From assembly GCA_016795255.1 (NCBI GenBank), contig JAEUIB010000076.1:1-6965 (forward strand): a DNA stretch of 6,965 nucleotides, in the 5' to 3' direction. Below the pieces are notes generated by a model. It saw only the letters and a program-made list of their open reading frames with translations, was not told the DNA's origin and ran no database searches. Of the stretch, positions 5,986-6,965 are shown in pieces. Position 1 is the first letter of the stretch. Each line of letters opens with the position of its first letter. A program made the position numbers and the translations under genes. The stretch is from Planctomycetota bacterium. GTDB taxonomy: Bacteria; Planctomycetota; B15-G4; JADJEK01.

Positions 5986-6837
5986 ATGCTGAACCCGGAC
6001 CAGCCCCTCGCCGAAGTCGTGTTCGTCGCGTTCGACACCGAGACCACCGGAACCGGCGCCGGCACCCGCCTGCTCGAGATCGCCGGCTCGCGGTTCGTCG
6101 GGGACGAGCTCGCGGGCACGTTCCAGACGCTGATCGACCCCGAGCAACCGATCCCGCCGGAATCCACGGCGATCCACAACATCGACGACGCGATGGTGAA
6201 GGGTCAAGACAAGGCCCCGGACGCGCTGCGCAAGTTCGTCCAATTCGCCCAGGGCGCGGTCCTGGTCGCCCACAACGCGAGCTTCGACGCGTCGATGGTC
6301 GGGCTCGAGCTCGGCCGCGCGAAGTTGCCGGCGCCGTCGATGCCGATCCTCGATTCGCTGAAGGCCGCGCGGCGGTCGTACCCGGGCTCGTCGCATTCGC
6401 TGGACACGCTGATCGAGACCGCGGGCCTGCCGCGCCAGGACGCGCGCCACCGAGCGCTCGGCGACGCCGAACTCGTGCGCCACCTGGTCCGGCGGTTGAC
6501 CGAGATCCTCGGCGGCGACCGCGTGCCGTTGTCGAAGTTCGTCGAGTGCGCGGGCGGCATCGACTCGTTCGAGAAGTACCTGCCGCAAGAACCGGCGCTG
6601 CCGTTCGCATTGAAATTGTTGTCGGAAGCCGCGCGGACCCAGTCGAAGGTCAATCTGCACCTCGACACCGGCGGCACGAAGACGCTGCAGAAGATCGTGT
6701 CGCCGCGCCTGCTGTACTCGTGGTTCGGGACCGACGTGCTCGAGGCGTATTGCCCGGACGAAGGCATCGTGAAGACGTTCCGCCTCGACAAGATCTCGCG
6801 CGTCGAGAAAGGCGCGTCGAGCGGGTTCTTGTTCTAG
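5986..6837 (+). CDS. DEDDh 3'-5' exonuclease (DnaQ-like) with C-terminal WYL-like domain
   Basis: This 283-residue protein begins with a DnaQ/PolC-type exonuclease fold (about 10-172) that would remove nucleotides from 3' ends using two metal ions. All four acidic ligands and the general-base histidine are present: Asp17 and Glu19 in FDTETTG, Asp101 in HNASFD, and His155 and Asp160 in HRALGDA. TAIHNIDDAMV and HSLDTLIETAGLP are also typical of the family. Residues about 205-275 read like a WYL domain: a hydrophobic strand pair, then IVSPRLL, DVLEAYC at 250-256 and KTFRLDKISRVE at 263-274, closely following the usual LxAYC...RTFRLDRI pattern. WYL domains bind nucleic acid or nucleotide ligands and usually sit behind helix-turn-helix regions, so this fusion is uncommon. 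The ATG at 5986 gives the usual short lead before FDTETTG; an in-frame ATG at 5866 would add 40 non-conserved residues. No Shine-Dalgarno precedes it. It is transcribed away from the glycan cluster and is probably functionally separate, a DNA repair or nucleic-acid processing enzyme. Confidence 0.9.
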   Translation: MLNPDQPLAEVVFVAFDTETTGTGAGTRLLEIAGSRFVGDELAGTFQTLIDPEQPIPPESTAIHNIDDAMVKGQDKAPDALRKFVQFAQGAVLVAHNASFDASMVGLELGRAKLPAPSMPILDSLKAARRSYPGSSHSLDTLIETAGLPRQDARHRALGDAELVRHLVRRLTEILGGDRVPLSKFVECAGGIDSFEKYLPQEPALPFALKLLSEAARTQSKVNLHLDTGGTKTLQKIVSPRLLYSWFGTDVLEAYCPDEGIVKTFRLDKISRVEKGASSGFLF

Positions 6838-6861
6838 GCGGCGCCAGCCGCCGAATTCACC
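6837..6861 (+). repeat. Intergenic hairpin repeat, copy C, at exonuclease stop
   Basis: GGCGGC, loop GCCA, GCCGCC (6837-6852) forms a six-base stem starting on the last base of the stop codon, followed by GAATTCACC. The 15-mer CGGCGCCAGCCGCCG at 6839-6853 recurs at 6888-6902. As an RNA it could aid termination or protect the 3' end, but there is no U tract after it. Confidence 0.55.
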
Positions 6862-6878
6862 AGGCGGAGTCCGGCGTA

Positions 6879-6908
6879 GTTTCGAGTCGGCGCCAGCCGC
6901 CGCGAAAC
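6879..6908 (+). repeat. Intergenic hairpin repeat, copy D
   Basis: The second copy of CGGCGCCAGCCGCCG (6888-6902) is embedded in a longer imperfect stem: GTTTCG at 6879-6884 pairs with CGAAAC at 6903-6908, then two mismatches among inner pairs, CGGC pairs with GCCG, and the loop is GCCA. It is 49 bases downstream of copy C. No T run follows. Confidence 0.5.
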
Positions 6909-6925
6909 GTGAACGGATCGGGAGT

Positions 6926-6965
6926 GGGGCCCCGGGGGGGCCCCCCCCCCACCCGGCGCCCCCCC
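6926..6965. other. Low-complexity G/C homopolymer tail, probable assembly artefact
   Basis: The last 40 bases are runs of four G, four C, seven G, ten C and a final seven C with only a few interruptions. Nothing elsewhere in the window resembles this. It most likely reflects low-quality read ends at a contig terminus and should not be read as biology. Confidence 0.7.

Overview
The window is GC-rich bacterial DNA with tightly packed genes and very little non-coding sequence. The polysaccharide exporter suggests an envelope-bearing (probably Gram-negative) bacterium. The sequence alone does not fix the phylum. The right-hand end dissolves into G and C homopolymers, so it is probably a contig end.

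Six genes on the minus strand read leftwards from about 5784 to beyond base 1, and one gene on the plus strand (5986-6837) diverges from them. In transcription order the minus-strand genes are: an ABC-2 polysaccharide export permease (Wzm/KpsM/TagG type, 4936-5784); its ATPase with a Wzt-like C-terminal carbohydrate-recognition domain (3732-4946); a 158-base spacer full of inverted repeats; two GT2 glycosyltransferases joined by a one-base stop/start overlap (2407-3573, then 1457-2407); a C39-like papain-fold cysteine peptidase (660-1400); and, overlapping it by four bases, the N-terminal part of a RimK-family ATP-grasp ligase whose catalytic half lies outside the window (1-663).

The first four genes make a coherent module for an O-antigen-like or other cell-surface glycan. 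The glycosyltransferases extend the lipid-linked chain on the cytoplasmic face, the Wzt C-terminal domain probably recognises the finished chain, and Wzm/Wzt export it. The last two genes form the peptidase plus RimK-type ligase pair seen in other bacteria. Their substrate is unknown, and their place behind a glycan-export module is the most thought-provoking context here.

The divergent plus-strand gene encodes a DEDDh 3'-5' exonuclease (DnaQ-like) whose C-terminus looks like a WYL domain, an unusual combination. The spacer at 3574-3731 and the region after 6837 share related short hairpins with a GAATTCACC-type flank, which suggests a dispersed intergenic repeat. A perfect 27-base palindrome lies four bases after the wzt stop codon. 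I see no rRNA, tRNA, CRISPR array or transposase gene.
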